A DNA stretch of 64,000 bases from Alphaproteobacteria bacterium (GCA_016869215.1 VGEP01000014.1:1-64000), one strand, 5' to 3'. Counted from the stretch's first letter, positions 43,016 through 51,976 are shown. Notes: generated by a model not told the origin, from the letters alone. Numbers and translations are program-made.

Positions 43016-44002
43016 ATGAAAGACTTTGGAGGCGTGACGCGCCGATCGCTGCTCGCGGGCGCCGCAGGTGCAGCGGTCGCAGGCCTTTCAGGCGGCCCGG
43101 CGCTCGCCGCCGCGCCGATGACCAACCGGCCTGCGCCCGCGCATCACAGATTCAAGCTCGGCGCCTTCGAAGTCACCATCGTGTCGGACGGACCGCTCAA
43201 CATCGGGCCGCCGAAGGATGGGCTTCTGACCGGCGTGACCGCGGACGACATGAAGCGGGCCCTGGAGCGTCAATTCCTGGCCCCCGACGCAGTCGAGATG
43301 GAACAGAACGCACTGGTGGTGAACACCGGCAAGCAACTGGTGCTGTTCGACACCGGCACCGGCGGGCTCGACACCTTCGGTCCCAACACCGGGCGGCTGG
43401 TGCGCAACCTGCGAGCCGCCGGCATTCGCCCCGCCGACATCGACGCGGTCATGCTCACGCATGCGCACGCCGACCATTGCTTCGGCCTGATGACCGCGAA
43501 GGGCGCGCGCGTGTTTCCGAAGGCGCAGATTTACATGTCGCAGGCCGACTTCGACTTCTGGACCGACGAGAGCAAGGCCGGCGGCAACGACATGATGAAG
43601 ATGATGATCGGCGGCGCGCGCCGGAATCTGCTGCCGAACCGCGACCGCATCGTGTTCATCAAGGACGGGCAGGAACCCGTGCCGGGCATCCAGGCGATGG
43701 CCACACCGGGGCACACCGTCGGGCACCTGTGCTTCACGATCGTGTCCGAGGGCAAGATGCTGTTCAACTTGGGCGACGTCGCGCATCATCACGTCCTGTC
43801 CACCGAGATGCCGCGCGCGGCCTTCGCCTACGACACCGACGGCAATCAGGGCGTTGCGACGCGGCTGCGCGTGTTCGACATGCTGGTGTCGGGCCGCACG
43901 CCGATCGTGGCGTATCACTTCCCCTGGCCCGGCCTGGGCTACATCGGCCGGGCGCCGGTCGGCTACCGCTACGTCCCGGCGCCGCTGCGGACGGTGCTGT
44001 AA
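43016..44002 (+). CDS. Exported metallo-beta-lactamase-fold hydrolase
   Basis: A 328-residue MBL-fold protein with an N-terminal twin-arginine-type signal (TRRSLLAGAAGAAVAGL, residues 8-24, cleavage near ALA). The zinc motif HAHADH is at 149-154, followed by GHTVGHLCFTI and the downstream FNLGDVAHHHV. This combination marks a typical class-B-like fold used by lactonases, phosphodiesterases and many other hydrolases; the substrate is not inferable. Tat export fits a folded, metal-loaded enzyme. Start ATG at 43016 after tgcc, with a weak ribosome site. The DNA glycosylase gene begins 26 bases downstream, so the two may be cotranscribed. Confidence 0.85.
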   Translation: MKDFGGVTRRSLLAGAAGAAVAGLSGGPALAAAPMTNRPAPAHHRFKLGAFEVTIVSDGPLNIGPPKDGLLTGVTADDMKRALERQFLAPDAVEMEQNALVVNTGKQLVLFDTGTGGLDTFGPNTGRLVRNLRAAGIRPADIDAVMLTHAHADHCFGLMTAKGARVFPKAQIYMSQADFDFWTDESKAGGNDMMKMMIGGARRNLLPNRDRIVFIKDGQEPVPGIQAMATPGHTVGHLCFTIVSEGKMLFNLGDVAHHHVLSTEMPRAAFAYDTDGNQGVATRLRVFDMLVSGRTPIVAYHFPWPGLGYIGRAPVGYRYVPAPLRTVL

Positions 44003-44028
44003 TCGAGCGCCACGGCCAGGCTCGCCGC

Positions 44029-44772
44029 ATGTCTCTCCTCCGCACCGACGCAGACCTTGCCGCCGCGATGGCGCTGCTGGTCGCGCAGGACACGCGGCTT
44101 GCGCCGCTGCTGCAACTCACCGGCATGCCGGCGCTGCGGCGCCGCGACGGCGGGTTCGGCGGGCTGTGCGCGATCGTCTGCGGGCAGCAGCTCTCGACCG
44201 CAAGCGCGGCCGCGATCCGTGCGAGGCTCATGGCCGCCTTCGATCCGTTCCATCACGACGCGATCCGCAAGGCGCGCGCCGACAAGCTCGCACGGCTCGG
44301 CCTGTCGAGGCCCAAGATCAAGTCGATCAAGGCCATCGCCTCGGCGGTTGCGGACGGCGACATCGACCTCGATGCGGTCGCTCGCATGCAAGCGGACGAG
44401 GCCCACGGCGCGCTGACCGCGCTGCACGGCATCGGGCCGTGGACCGCCGACATCTATCTGCTGTTCTGCCTTGGCAATGCCGACGCCTGGCCGGCCGGCG
44501 ATCTCGCGTTGCAGGAATCGGCGCGCATCGCGCTCAACCTGCGCCGCCGGCCCGACGCGAAGGCCATGGTCAGGCTCGGCGAGTCGTGGCGTCCATGGCG
44601 CGGGGTGGCGGCGCATCTGCTGTGGGCCTACTATCACGTGGTCAAGCGGCGCGAAGGCGCGCCGGTTTCCGCAACGGCGAAGCCCAAGGCCAGGAACGTG
44701 TCCAAGATCGTGCCCAAGACCGGCAAGAAAACCGCCGGGAAGAATGCAATGCGGGGCCGCAATGGCCGCTGA
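44029..44772 (+). CDS. DNA-3-methyladenine glycosylase II family protein
   Basis: A 247-residue DNA repair enzyme of the AlkA/HhH-GPD superfamily. The helix-hairpin-helix with GIGPWTADIYLLFCLG (about 133-149) precedes the catalytic aspartate D158 in PAGDLALQES; LCAIVCGQQLSTASA is the family's first core helix. It removes alkylated bases from DNA. The last 35 residues are a basic Lys-rich tail (KAKARNVSKI, KTGKKTAGK), likely for DNA contact. Start ATG at 44029 is inside a GC-rich spacer. It overlaps the esterase gene by 11 bases (44762-44772), suggesting translational coupling. Confidence 0.85.
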   Translation: MSLLRTDADLAAAMALLVAQDTRLAPLLQLTGMPALRRRDGGFGGLCAIVCGQQLSTASAAAIRARLMAAFDPFHHDAIRKARADKLARLGLSRPKIKSIKAIASAVADGDIDLDAVARMQADEAHGALTALHGIGPWTADIYLLFCLGNADAWPAGDLALQESARIALNLRRRPDAKAMVRLGESWRPWRGVAAHLLWAYYHVVKRREGAPVSATAKPKARNVSKIVPKTGKKTAGKNAMRGRNGR

Positions 44773-45430
44773 GATCGACGGCCCGCGGCTTCAGCCGCGC
44801 TCCGGCGCGGCCAAGCGCCTCGTGGTGTTCCTGCACGGCTACGGCGCCGACGGCAACGACCTGATCGACATCGGCCGCGCGTGGCAGCAACTGCTGCCCG
44901 ACGCCGCGTTCGTGTCGCCGCATGCGCCGGAGCCGTGCGGACAGGCCCCGATGGGGCGGCAGTGGTTTCCGCTGTTCACCCGCTCCGCCAACGAGCGCTG
45001 GGACGGCGTCAATCGCGCGGCGCCCGTGCTGCATCGCTTCCTGGACGCCGAGCTGGAGCGCCACAAGCTGCCGCCGTCGGCTCTGGCGCTGGTCGGCTTC
45101 AGCCAGGGCACGATGATGGCACTGCATGTGGGGCTGCGGCGCGCCGCGCCGCCCGCGGCCATCGTCGGCTATTCCGGCGTGTTCGTGCTGCCCGACGGCG
45201 CCGGACCGGAAGCCGTCGCGGGCGAGATCAAAGGCCGGCCGCCGGTGATGCTGATCCACGGCGACCAGGACGACCTGATTCCCCCTCAGGCCTTGTTCCT
45301 CGGCACGCAGGCGCTGGCCGCGCTGGAGGTGCCTGTCGAATGGCACCTGTCGCAAGGCGTCGGCCACGGCATCGACCAGGAGGGGCTGCGACACGGAGGC
45401 TCGTTCCTGGCCCGCCGACTTGGCGCATAA
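44762..45430 (+). CDS. Phospholipase/carboxylesterase (alpha/beta hydrolase)
   Basis: A 222-residue cytosolic alpha/beta hydrolase of the carboxylesterase/thioesterase-like family, with the oxyanion region VVFLHGYGADGNDLI, the nucleophile in LVGFSQGTMMA, the acid in MLIHGDQDDLIPP and the histidine in GVGHGIDQEG. Such enzymes cleave short acyl esters or thioesters. It overlaps the glycosylase gene by 11 bases and lies 103 bases upstream of the TAXI transporter gene. The physiological substrate is unknown. Confidence 0.88.
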   Translation: MAAEIDGPRLQPRSGAAKRLVVFLHGYGADGNDLIDIGRAWQQLLPDAAFVSPHAPEPCGQAPMGRQWFPLFTRSANERWDGVNRAAPVLHRFLDAELERHKLPPSALALVGFSQGTMMALHVGLRRAAPPAAIVGYSGVFVLPDGAGPEAVAGEIKGRPPVMLIHGDQDDLIPPQALFLGTQALAALEVPVEWHLSQGVGHGIDQEGLRHGGSFLARRLGA

Positions 45431-45533
45431 TCGCCGGACTACGGCCACAACCGTTGCGGGAACGGGTCGAAGGCCGCAGGTCGAATACGAACAACGCCGG
45501 AACACGGCGGCAATCGACACCAGGGAGGGGACC

Positions 45534-46493
45534 ATGACCTGCAAGCGATTGATTATTGCCGCCGCCGTCATGGCCGTGGCCGCCGTCACGGCACAGGCGC
45601 AGACACTCAGCATCGGCACGAGCCCGGTCGGCACGCTGAACTATTCGACCGGAAACGCCCTGGGCAAGGTGATGACCGACTCCGCGGGCTTGCGCGCGCG
45701 CGTGGTTCCGTTCGGCGGCGGTCAGCACGTGCTGCCCTTGATCGGCAGAAAGGAACTCGAACTGTCGATCTCGACCGCGACCGACACGATCAACGCCTTC
45801 GAAGGCAAGGAAGATTTCAAGGGCAAGCCGAACCCGAGCCTGCGCGCGATCGGGAAGGTCTTCCCCTTCGCCATCGGCTGGTACGTGAAGAAGGACTCTC
45901 CCTACAAGACGCTGACCGACCTCAAGGGCAAGAAGATCGCGGTCGGCTTCACCGCCAGTTCCGCGCAGGAGCGATTCTTCCGCGCCAGCTTTGCGACCTA
46001 TGGCGTGACCGAGAAGGACTTCGACGGCGTGCAGGCGCCGCACGTGGTGCGCGGAGCCGACGACTTCATGCAGGGCAAGGTCGAGGCATCGACCTTCGCG
46101 GTCGGCGCCGGCAAGATCGCGGAAGCCAACGCCAAGGTCGGCGGACTGCGGTTCCTGAACGTGCCCGACTCGGCGGACGCCATCAAACGGCTGCGCACCG
46201 TGCTGCCGCGCGCCAGCGTCAGCGTCCTCAATCCCGCTCCGCAGTTCGCCGGCATCGTGGCGCCGACCAAGCTGATCTTCGAGGATTATCTGGTCGTCGG
46301 CGGAACGCAGATCTCCGACGGCGACGCCTACAAGCTCGCCAAAGTGCTCTACGAGGAGCAGGCAAAGCTCGCCGGCATCGCCAAGACTTACGAGCAATAC
46401 AAGACGGCCGAGCTCGGCGCGGACCGCGGTGTGCCGTTCCATCCGGGCGCCATGAAGTACTATAAAGAGAAAGGCATCTGGAAGGGCAACTGA
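45534..46493 (+). CDS. TAXI-family TRAP transporter solute-binding protein
   Basis: A 319-residue periplasmic binding protein with a signal peptide (residues 1-21, cleavage after AQAQ) and the TAXI fold, recognised from TLSIGTSPVGTLNYSTGNALGKVM at the mature start and GLKG-type TDLKGKKIAVGFTASSAQERFF. TAXI proteins feed small organic acids such as glutamate-like or carboxylate compounds to TRAP permeases; the ligand is not assigned. The ATG at 45534 follows gggagggga. It is immediately upstream of the fused permease, so the pair is a complete TAXI-TRAP transporter. Confidence 0.88.
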   Translation: MTCKRLIIAAAVMAVAAVTAQAQTLSIGTSPVGTLNYSTGNALGKVMTDSAGLRARVVPFGGGQHVLPLIGRKELELSISTATDTINAFEGKEDFKGKPNPSLRAIGKVFPFAIGWYVKKDSPYKTLTDLKGKKIAVGFTASSAQERFFRASFATYGVTEKDFDGVQAPHVVRGADDFMQGKVEASTFAVGAGKIAEANAKVGGLRFLNVPDSADAIKRLRTVLPRASVSVLNPAPQFAGIVAPTKLIFEDYLVVGGTQISDGDAYKLAKVLYEEQAKLAGIAKTYEQYKTAELGADRGVPFHPGAMKYYKEKGIWKGN

Positions 46494-46526
46494 CCCTGAC
46501 CGCCGCTCACAGGCGTTCGCACGCGC

Positions 46527-48464
46527 ATGGACGAAGGCAACGACCGCGGCGCGCATCGATCGGGATGGACCGGATGGACGGCACGCGTGCTGGCCTTCCT
46601 GCTCACCCTGGCCGCGGTCGGCTGGGCCGCCGACATCTACCGCACCGCCGGCATGCTGCTCTACAACGAGCAGTTCAACGCCTTCGTGCTCGCGCTTGCG
46701 CTCGCTCTCGTCTTCCTGACCGTGCGGGCGCGGCGCGGCACCTCCGGTCCGCCGCCCTGGTATGACATCGCCGCCGGCGCCATCGGAATGGCGGCGGCGC
46801 TGTACGTGGCCTACGACCACCGGGCGCTGAACGACGCCATCGCATTCCGTCCGCTGCATGGCGTCGCGGTCGGCGGCATCTTGCTGGCGCTGGTGTTCGA
46901 GGGCCTGCGGCGGGTCAGCGGCAACGTCCTCACCGTCATTCTCTTGTTCTTCATCGCCTACGGGTTCTTCGGCCATCTGATCCCGGGTGAGTTCCAGGGC
47001 CGGCGGGTCAGCCCGGACGGTCTGCTGTTCTATCTCGCCATCGACGTGAACGGCGTCTTCGGATCGGTGTTCGGCATCGCCTGCACCATCGTGGTGACGT
47101 TCCTGCTGTTCGGCTCGCTGCTGGGACGCTCCGGCGGCGCGAACTTCTTCACCGATCTTGCGACCGCGGTCTTCGGCGGTTTCCGCGGCGGTGCGGCCAA
47201 GATTTCAGTGGTCGCGTCGTCGCTGTTCGGCACCATCAACGGCAATGCGGTCGCCAACGTGGTCGCGACCGGGGTCGTGACCATCCCGCTGATGAAGCAG
47301 TCGGGCTACAAGCCCGAGCACGCCGGCGCGATCGAGGCGGTGGCGTCGACCGGCGGCCAGTTGATGCCGCCGGTGATGGGGGCCGCGGCCTTCATCATGG
47401 CCGAGCTGCTCGGCGTGGCCTACCGCGAGATTGTCATCGCGGCGACGGTGCCCGCGCTGCTCTACTACGGCGCGCTGTTCATTCAGGCCGACCTGGAAGC
47501 CGCCAAAAGCAATATCGCGGCGATCCCCAAGTCGCTGATCGTTCCCGCCTCGAAGGTGCTGAGCGAAGGCTGGTATTTCATCCTGCCCTTCGCGGTACTG
47601 ATCGGCGGACTGTTCTGGCTCAACCAGAGCCCGGAGACCGCGGCGCTCTATGCCTCGATCGTGCTGATCGGCTGCGGGCTCGCCGGGAATTACCGCGGCA
47701 ACCGGATGCAGCCGAAGGACGTGCTGGAGTCGTTGGTCGAGACCGGACGCAGCTCGCTCGACATTCTGATGATCGCAGCGGCGGCGGGCTTCATCATCGG
47801 CGTGCTCAACGTTTCGGGGCTGTCGTTCGCACTCACCATCGCGCTGGTGAAGCTCGGCGCGGGCAACATGGTCCTGCTTCTGGTGCTGGCAGCCGGCATC
47901 GCCATCGTGCTCGGCATGGGCATGCCGACGGTCGGCGTCTATGTGCTGCTGGCGGCGCTGGTCGCGCCGGCGCTGACCGAGGTCGGGGTGCCCGCGCTCG
48001 CGGCGCACCTGTTCGTGCTGTACTTCGGCATGATGTCCATGACCACGCCGCCGGTCGCGGTCGCGGCCTTCGCCGCAGCAAGCATCGCCCAGGCCGATCC
48101 GATCCGCACGGGACTTGCCGGCGTCAAGTTCGGCTGGTCGGCGTATATCGTGCCGTTCCTGTTCGTCGCCTCGCCGACGCTGCTGATGCAGGGACAACCG
48201 CACGAGGTGACGCTCGCGGTCGTCACAGCGATGATGGGCGTGTACCTGGTCTCGGTCGGCGTCGCGGGTTTCATGACGCGCCCGATCGGCCCCGTGCTGC
48301 GGATCGCCTTTGCCGCGTCGGGGCTAGCCATGATGGTGCCGGCCAACGCATTCCCCGGCGCGATCTGGACCGACATCGCAGGCTTCGTCGCCGGCGCCGG
48401 GCTGATCGTGTCCGAACTCGGCCTGGCGCGAAGACTTCGCCAGCCCCGGCGCGAGCCGACCTGA
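46527..48464 (+). CDS. TRAP transporter fused permease (DctQM-type)
   Basis: A 645-residue inner-membrane protein with roughly sixteen helices. The first part is a four-helix DctQ-like domain; the rest is the DctM channel, with the recognisable GFFGHLIPGEFQGRRVSPDGLLFY, NGNAVANVVATGVVTIPLMKQSGYKPEHAGAIEAVASTGGQLMPPVMGAAAF, and GMPTVGVYVLLAALVAPAL. Fused permeases of this type serve TAXI binding proteins, matching the gene 34 bases upstream. Start ATG at 46527. The system imports a substrate using an ion gradient, most often Na+. Confidence 0.9.
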   Translation: MDEGNDRGAHRSGWTGWTARVLAFLLTLAAVGWAADIYRTAGMLLYNEQFNAFVLALALALVFLTVRARRGTSGPPPWYDIAAGAIGMAAALYVAYDHRALNDAIAFRPLHGVAVGGILLALVFEGLRRVSGNVLTVILLFFIAYGFFGHLIPGEFQGRRVSPDGLLFYLAIDVNGVFGSVFGIACTIVVTFLLFGSLLGRSGGANFFTDLATAVFGGFRGGAAKISVVASSLFGTINGNAVANVVATGVVTIPLMKQSGYKPEHAGAIEAVASTGGQLMPPVMGAAAFIMAELLGVAYREIVIAATVPALLYYGALFIQADLEAAKSNIAAIPKSLIVPASKVLSEGWYFILPFAVLIGGLFWLNQSPETAALYASIVLIGCGLAGNYRGNRMQPKDVLESLVETGRSSLDILMIAAAAGFIIGVLNVSGLSFALTIALVKLGAGNMVLLLVLAAGIAIVLGMGMPTVGVYVLLAALVAPALTEVGVPALAAHLFVLYFGMMSMTTPPVAVAAFAAASIAQADPIRTGLAGVKFGWSAYIVPFLFVASPTLLMQGQPHEVTLAVVTAMMGVYLVSVGVAGFMTRPIGPVLRIAFAASGLAMMVPANAFPGAIWTDIAGFVAGAGLIVSELGLARRLRQPRREPT

Positions 48465-48544
48465 GTCCGGCAGCACACCGATTCGCAACCGCCGGACGGC
48501 GTCTATCCACCTGCAAATCCGCGCCGCCGGCTGCATCCGCGCGC

Positions 48545-48573
48545 TTCACAATCCTGTCGCGGTCCCCTATAGA
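48545..48573 (+). promoter_or_regulatory. Sigma-70-type promoter for the HNH gene
   Basis: TTCACA at 48545-48550 and TATAGA at 48568-48573 are separated by exactly 17 bases and match five and four of six consensus positions. It lies about 55 bases before the GTG start of the HNH gene. Confidence 0.6.
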
Positions 48574-48628
48574 CTATGCGGAGCCGCCGCTGCGGCGCGC
48601 GGTGAAATCGGGGGTGAGGAGCCTCGCT

Positions 48629-49186
48629 GTGACTGCGCATGGTTTCGCTGGCGGCTATCCGGCCCTGGTGCTGAACGCGGACTTCCGGCCGCTGAGCTAT
48701 TATCCGCTGTCGCTGTGGTCCTGGCAGGACGCGATCAAGGCGGTGTTTCTCGATCGCGTGAACATCGTCGAGGAATACGACCAGGCGGTGCACAGCCCAT
48801 CCATGGAGATGCGGCTGCCGAGCGTGGTCTCGCTCAAGACCTTCGTGAAGCCCTCCACGCACCCGGCGTTCACGCGGTTCAACGTGTTCCTGCGCGACCG
48901 CTTCTCCTGCCAGTACTGCGGCTCGCGCGACGACCTGACCTTCGACCACCTGCTGCCGCGCTCGCGCGGCGGGCAGACGACGTGGCACAACGTGGTCGCG
49001 GCCTGCTCGGGCTGCAACCTGCGCAAGGGCAACCTCACGCCGAACGAAGCCAAGATGTGGCCGTCGCAGGCGCCGATGCAGCCGTCGGTGCAGCACCTTC
49101 ACCGCAACGGCCGACTGTTCCCGCCGAACTACCTGCACGACAGCTGGCTGGACTATCTCTACTGGGATACCGAGCTGGATCCCTGA
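48629..49186 (+). CDS. HNH endonuclease-domain protein
   Basis: A 185-residue protein with an HNH nuclease core in FSCQYCGSRDDLTFDHLLPRSRGGQTTWHNVVAACSGCNLRKGN: two CxxC zinc knuckles bracket the D-H catalytic pair. The N-terminal half begins YPALVLNADFRPLSYYPLSLWSWQDAIK, a pattern conserved in widespread stand-alone proteobacterial HNH proteins of unknown task. I chose the GTG at 48629, preceded by gaggag seven bases upstream; a GTG at 48602 adds nine residues. Its end overlaps the dsbB end by 28 bases on the opposite strand. It is not next to a phage, restriction or toxin gene. Confidence 0.85.
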   Translation: MTAHGFAGGYPALVLNADFRPLSYYPLSLWSWQDAIKAVFLDRVNIVEEYDQAVHSPSMEMRLPSVVSLKTFVKPSTHPAFTRFNVFLRDRFSCQYCGSRDDLTFDHLLPRSRGGQTTWHNVVAACSGCNLRKGNLTPNEAKMWPSQAPMQPSVQHLHRNGRLFPPNYLHDSWLDYLYWDTELDP

Positions 49187-49710
49187 AGCCGCGCGTATCC
49201 GGCCTTCGCCCCCCAGGCGGCGACGGCCGCGATGGCAAGCGAGATCAGCACGTTGTAGCCGGCGAGCGACAGCCCGAGGAACCGCCACGGCGCCTCGTCG
49301 CAGCGGATCACCCGCGTCTGCTGGAGCTGCTGGAGCAGGTTGCCGCCGCCACGAATATCGGCCGCGCCCGCACCGCAGGACTGCGGCCCGGCCCACCACT
49401 TCCACTCGACGCCGGAGTGATAGGCGCCGAGGCCGGCGTTGTAGAGCATCGCCAACGCGATGGCCGCAAGCGCCGCGACCTGCACCTTGCGCGACGAGCC
49501 GACCGAGACGCCGAGCATGACGAGCGCGGCGAGCGGTATCGCGAAGTAGTATGGATAGCGCTGCTCCAGGCACAGCGGGCATGGTGGAAGCCCAAGCACG
49601 TACTGAAAGAAGTACGCGCCGAGAATGGTCGCGATGCCGATGGCCGCGACTGCGGCGGCGGCGGCGGCGACCGGCTCGGCGCGGGCCATGCTGAGAGCGC
49701 GTTCGACCAT
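49159..49710 (-). CDS. dsbB: Disulfide bond formation protein B
   Basis: A 183-residue inner-membrane quinone reductase with four helices, oxidising DsbA. The first periplasmic loop holds CPLC in LPPCPLCLEQRYPYY, and the second loop has a cysteine in PQSCGAG and another in IRCDEAPWRFLGLS, which is the family pattern. It lacks a dsbA neighbour here. The gene converges on the HNH gene with a 28-base overlap at the 3' ends. The ATG at 49710 opens the signal-anchor region correctly; MARAEP at 49689 is a later alternative. Confidence 0.9.
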   Translation of the reverse strand: MVERALSMARAEPVAAAAAAVAAIGIATILGAYFFQYVLGLPPCPLCLEQRYPYYFAIPLAALVMLGVSVGSSRKVQVAALAAIALAMLYNAGLGAYHSGVEWKWWAGPQSCGAGAADIRGGGNLLQQLQQTRVIRCDEAPWRFLGLSLAGYNVLISLAIAAVAAWGAKAGYARLQGSSSVSQ

Positions 49711-49822
49711 GGCGGGCTCTTAGCGCCGCACGGGGCGGCTGTCGACCCACTGAGGCGTGATGCTGCACAGCGTCAGACCGGCGAGACACACGAATTACGG
49801 CTGGATGCCTCAAACTCCGTTC

Positions 49823-49891
49823 GTCCCCGCGGAAGCGGGGACCCAGATTTTGCAGCACTCACCGCCCCTGGGTTCCCGCTTTCGCGGGAAC
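49823..49891. repeat. Double-hairpin intergenic repeat
   Basis: gtccccgc (49823-49830) pairs with gcggggac (49835-49842), and gttcccgc (49872-49879) with gcgggaac (49884-49891); an acccag/ctgggt pair at 49841-49846/49868-49873 can join them. The 272-base dsbB-tRNA gap holds this element and no gene that I can support. The design matches dispersed repeats in Bradyrhizobium relatives as I recall them. Confidence 0.65.
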
Positions 49892-49982
49892 GCGCGGCAG
49901 AACGGTCATTTGGTTTGCGTAGCACGCGATTGCGCCAGAACGTTGACCCCGCACCGTTCGTGGCTATGATCCGCCCCGCCTA

Positions 49983-50069
49983 GCCCCTGTGGCGGAACTG
50001 GTAGACGCGCCAGACTCAAAATCTGGTGGTGGCAACACCGTGCTGGTTCGATCCCGGCCAGGGGCACCA
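49983..50069 (+). tRNA. tRNA-Leu (anticodon CAA)
   Basis: The acceptor stem gcccctg (49983-49989) pairs with caggggc (50059-50065), followed by discriminator A and an encoded CCA (50067-50069). The anticodon stem ccaga/tctgg holds the loop ctcaaaa, whose central bases are CAA, reading UUG. The long variable arm of a leucine tRNA and a T-loop ttcgatc between gctgg and ccggc are present. Confidence 0.96.
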
Positions 50070-50154
50070 ACCTACGAATCGCAGCCAGTATTGCGGCGTC
50101 TCAGGCAACGGCGGCCATTGCTGCGCGTTCTTGCTTGCCATGGTAGAATTTAGA

Positions 50155-50391
50155 ATGACGAAGGATCAGGTCAAAGAAATCCTCGACCGCGTCCTGACCT
50201 GGCCACCCGAGCGGCAGGAGGACGCGGCGCGCATCCTGAGCGAAATGGAAGCGCAGGATTCCTGCCGCTATCGCCTCTCGGATGAGCAAGCGGAGGAGGT
50301 CTGGCGTCGGCGCGATGCCTTCAAGGCTGGCACCGAGCGCTACGCGACCGACGAGGAAGTCGCCTCCGTCTGGAAAAAGCTCGGGCTGTGA
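50155..50391 (+). CDS. Antitoxin of a RelE/ParE-type module (predicted)
   Basis: A 78-residue acidic protein (MTKDQVKEILDRVLTWPPERQEDAARIL and so on in pieces) whose stop overlaps the start of a RelE/ParE-type toxin gene by 4 bases (GTGA), the usual antitoxin-first layout. It has no clear ribbon-helix-helix sequence, so its DNA-binding type is unsettled; the YATDEEVASVWKKLGL tail resembles toxin-neutralising extensions of RelB-like antitoxins. The ATG at 50155 is chosen over 50140 on the basis of similarity of size to known antitoxins; neither has a strong ribosome site. It lies 85 bases downstream of tRNA-Leu. Confidence 0.7.
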   Translation: MTKDQVKEILDRVLTWPPERQEDAARILSEMEAQDSCRYRLSDEQAEEVWRRRDAFKAGTERYATDEEVASVWKKLGL

Positions 50392-50678
50392 AGGTCCGCT
50401 ATCGCAGCCGGGCGCTTCGCGATATCGAAAGCATTCATTCGTACGTATCGGAGCGCAATCCACGCGCTGCGAAGGACATCGTTACGCGTATTCGCTGTGC
50501 AAGCGACCGGTTGGGACACTGGCCTTACATCGGCCATACCGGGTTCGTTCCGGAAACACACGAGTGGTGCGTGGTGGGCCTGCCGCACGTCATCGTCTAT
50601 GAAGTCGATGAGGCTGCGGACGAGACTACGATTATCGCCGCATTCCACGCAGCGCATGACCGTACCCGGTCAGATTAA
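50388..50678 (+). CDS. RelE/ParE-superfamily toxin
   Basis: A 96-residue small basic protein of the RelE/ParE fold. It starts MKVRYRSRALRDIESIHSYVSERNPRAAKDIVTRI in pieces, has GHWPYIGHTGFVPETHEW in the middle, and ends LPHVIVYEVDEAADETTIIAAFHAAHD, the classic pattern with a C-terminal strand and helix. ParE-like members poison gyrase, RelE-like members cut mRNA in the ribosome; sequence alone does not decide. The GTG start overlaps the antitoxin stop. Together they form a type II module next to tRNA-Leu. Confidence 0.85.
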   Translation: MKVRYRSRALRDIESIHSYVSERNPRAAKDIVTRIRCASDRLGHWPYIGHTGFVPETHEWCVVGLPHVIVYEVDEAADETTIIAAFHAAHDRTRSD

Positions 50679-50687
50679 CCGCGGCGC

Positions 50688-51830
50688 TCACCGCCCCTCC
50701 CTCAACCCGATCCGCTCCAGCCTCGGCAGTACCTCGTCGCGGAACAGCGGAAACTCCGCGAGATAATTGATCATCGAGAACGCCACGCCGCGCACGCCGC
50801 CGCGGGCGAAGTTGGCAAGCTCGTCGGCGACCTTGTCGGGCGTGCCGACGAACGGGAAGCCGCCGATGGCGCGCGCGGCGAAATACTCGCGGCGACGCAG
50901 GTACTCGGCCTCGCCCAGCGTCTGCGGGGTGAGGTTCTTGATCTCCAGCATGCGGTCGACCGAGCCCCAGTCCGCCATCTCGATGATGGCGTAGCGGTAG
51001 TAGTCCTCCGCCTCCTTCTGCGTCGGACGGCAGACCACCTGACCGACGGTGAAGACCTCGATCTCGCGGCCGAGCGCGCGCGCCTCGGCCTTCACGCCGT
51101 CGACCATCTCCTTGGTCTTTTCCGGCGACTGGCGCGAGTCCGACGTCGCGGTGAAGAACGCGTCGCAATTGCGCAGCGCGAACGCCTTGCCGGTGCCGGA
51201 CGAGCCCGCGTTCATGATCATCGGCCGCGTGCCGCCGTAGGGCTTGGGCTTGGCGCGCAGCTTTGCGAGCTTGATGTGCGTGCTGTCGAATTCGAAGTCG
51301 TCCGGCTGCGTCCAGGCGGCGCGGATGGCGTCGACCCAGTCCTGCGCGTATTCGTAGCGCGCCTCGTGCTCGCGCTGCTGCACGCCGAACATCTCGAACT
51401 CGCCCTCGTTCCAGCCGGCGACGATGTTGAGGCCGAAGCGGCCGCGGCCGACGTGGTCGGCGGTGACCATCTGCTTGGCGGCGATCAGCGGATGGAACAG
51501 CGGCGCGTGCACGGTGCCGAACACGGTGATGCGCTCGGTGTGCGCGAGCAGGCCGGTGGCCCAGGTGATGGTCTCCAGCGTCTCGCCGTGCAGGTCGGTT
51601 TCGCCGCCGTAGCCCTTCCAGCGCCCGATCGGCAGCATGAAATCCATGCCGGCCGCGTCGGCCATCTTGGTGAGCGCGAGGCAGTCGTCCCAGCTCGCCG
51701 ACCAGCGCTCCGGCACGCGCGTCGCCGAGCGGCCCGACGAACAGTTGGCGCCGAACAGGCCGAGCTTGAACGCGTTGCCGTTGTACATGGCGACGCGGTC
51801 GCGCATCGAAGGGGCGGTGCGGTCGAGCAA
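50688..51830 (-). CDS. LLM-class flavin-dependent monooxygenase (RutA/SsuD-like)
   Basis: A 380-residue class C flavin monooxygenase with the TIM-barrel luciferase-like fold: LTKMADAAGMDFMLPIGRWKGYGGETD, TLETITWATGLLAHTERITVFGTVHAPLFHPLIAAKQMVTADHVGRGRFGLNIVAGW in pieces, and the C-terminal GVRGVAFSMINYLAEFPLF. Members use FMNH2 supplied by a reductase to oxidise pyrimidines, sulfonates or terpenes. I took the TTG at 51830 because ggagga lies 4 bases before it; ATG codons at 51806 and 51788 are alternatives and may be the true start in homologues. No flavin reductase gene adjoins. It heads the catabolic region. Confidence 0.82.
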   Translation of the reverse strand: MLDRTAPSMRDRVAMYNGNAFKLGLFGANCSSGRSATRVPERWSASWDDCLALTKMADAAGMDFMLPIGRWKGYGGETDLHGETLETITWATGLLAHTERITVFGTVHAPLFHPLIAAKQMVTADHVGRGRFGLNIVAGWNEGEFEMFGVQQREHEARYEYAQDWVDAIRAAWTQPDDFEFDSTHIKLAKLRAKPKPYGGTRPMIMNAGSSGTGKAFALRNCDAFFTATSDSRQSPEKTKEMVDGVKAEARALGREIEVFTVGQVVCRPTQKEAEDYYRYAIIEMADWGSVDRMLEIKNLTPQTLGEAEYLRRREYFAARAIGGFPFVGTPDKVADELANFARGGVRGVAFSMINYLAEFPLFRDEVLPRLERIGLREGR

Positions 51831-51976
51831 GGCGTCCTCCCTGTGGTCGCCGGGCCGCTGCATCATACACCCGCAGTCCGGCGGCACCACTGCGGCTTTG
51901 TTGCAGGCCGGCCGCCTTGCGCGCATACTGAAATTCTTTCTGCGGAAGTGCCGCAGCAGCCCCGGCGAGAACTGCA

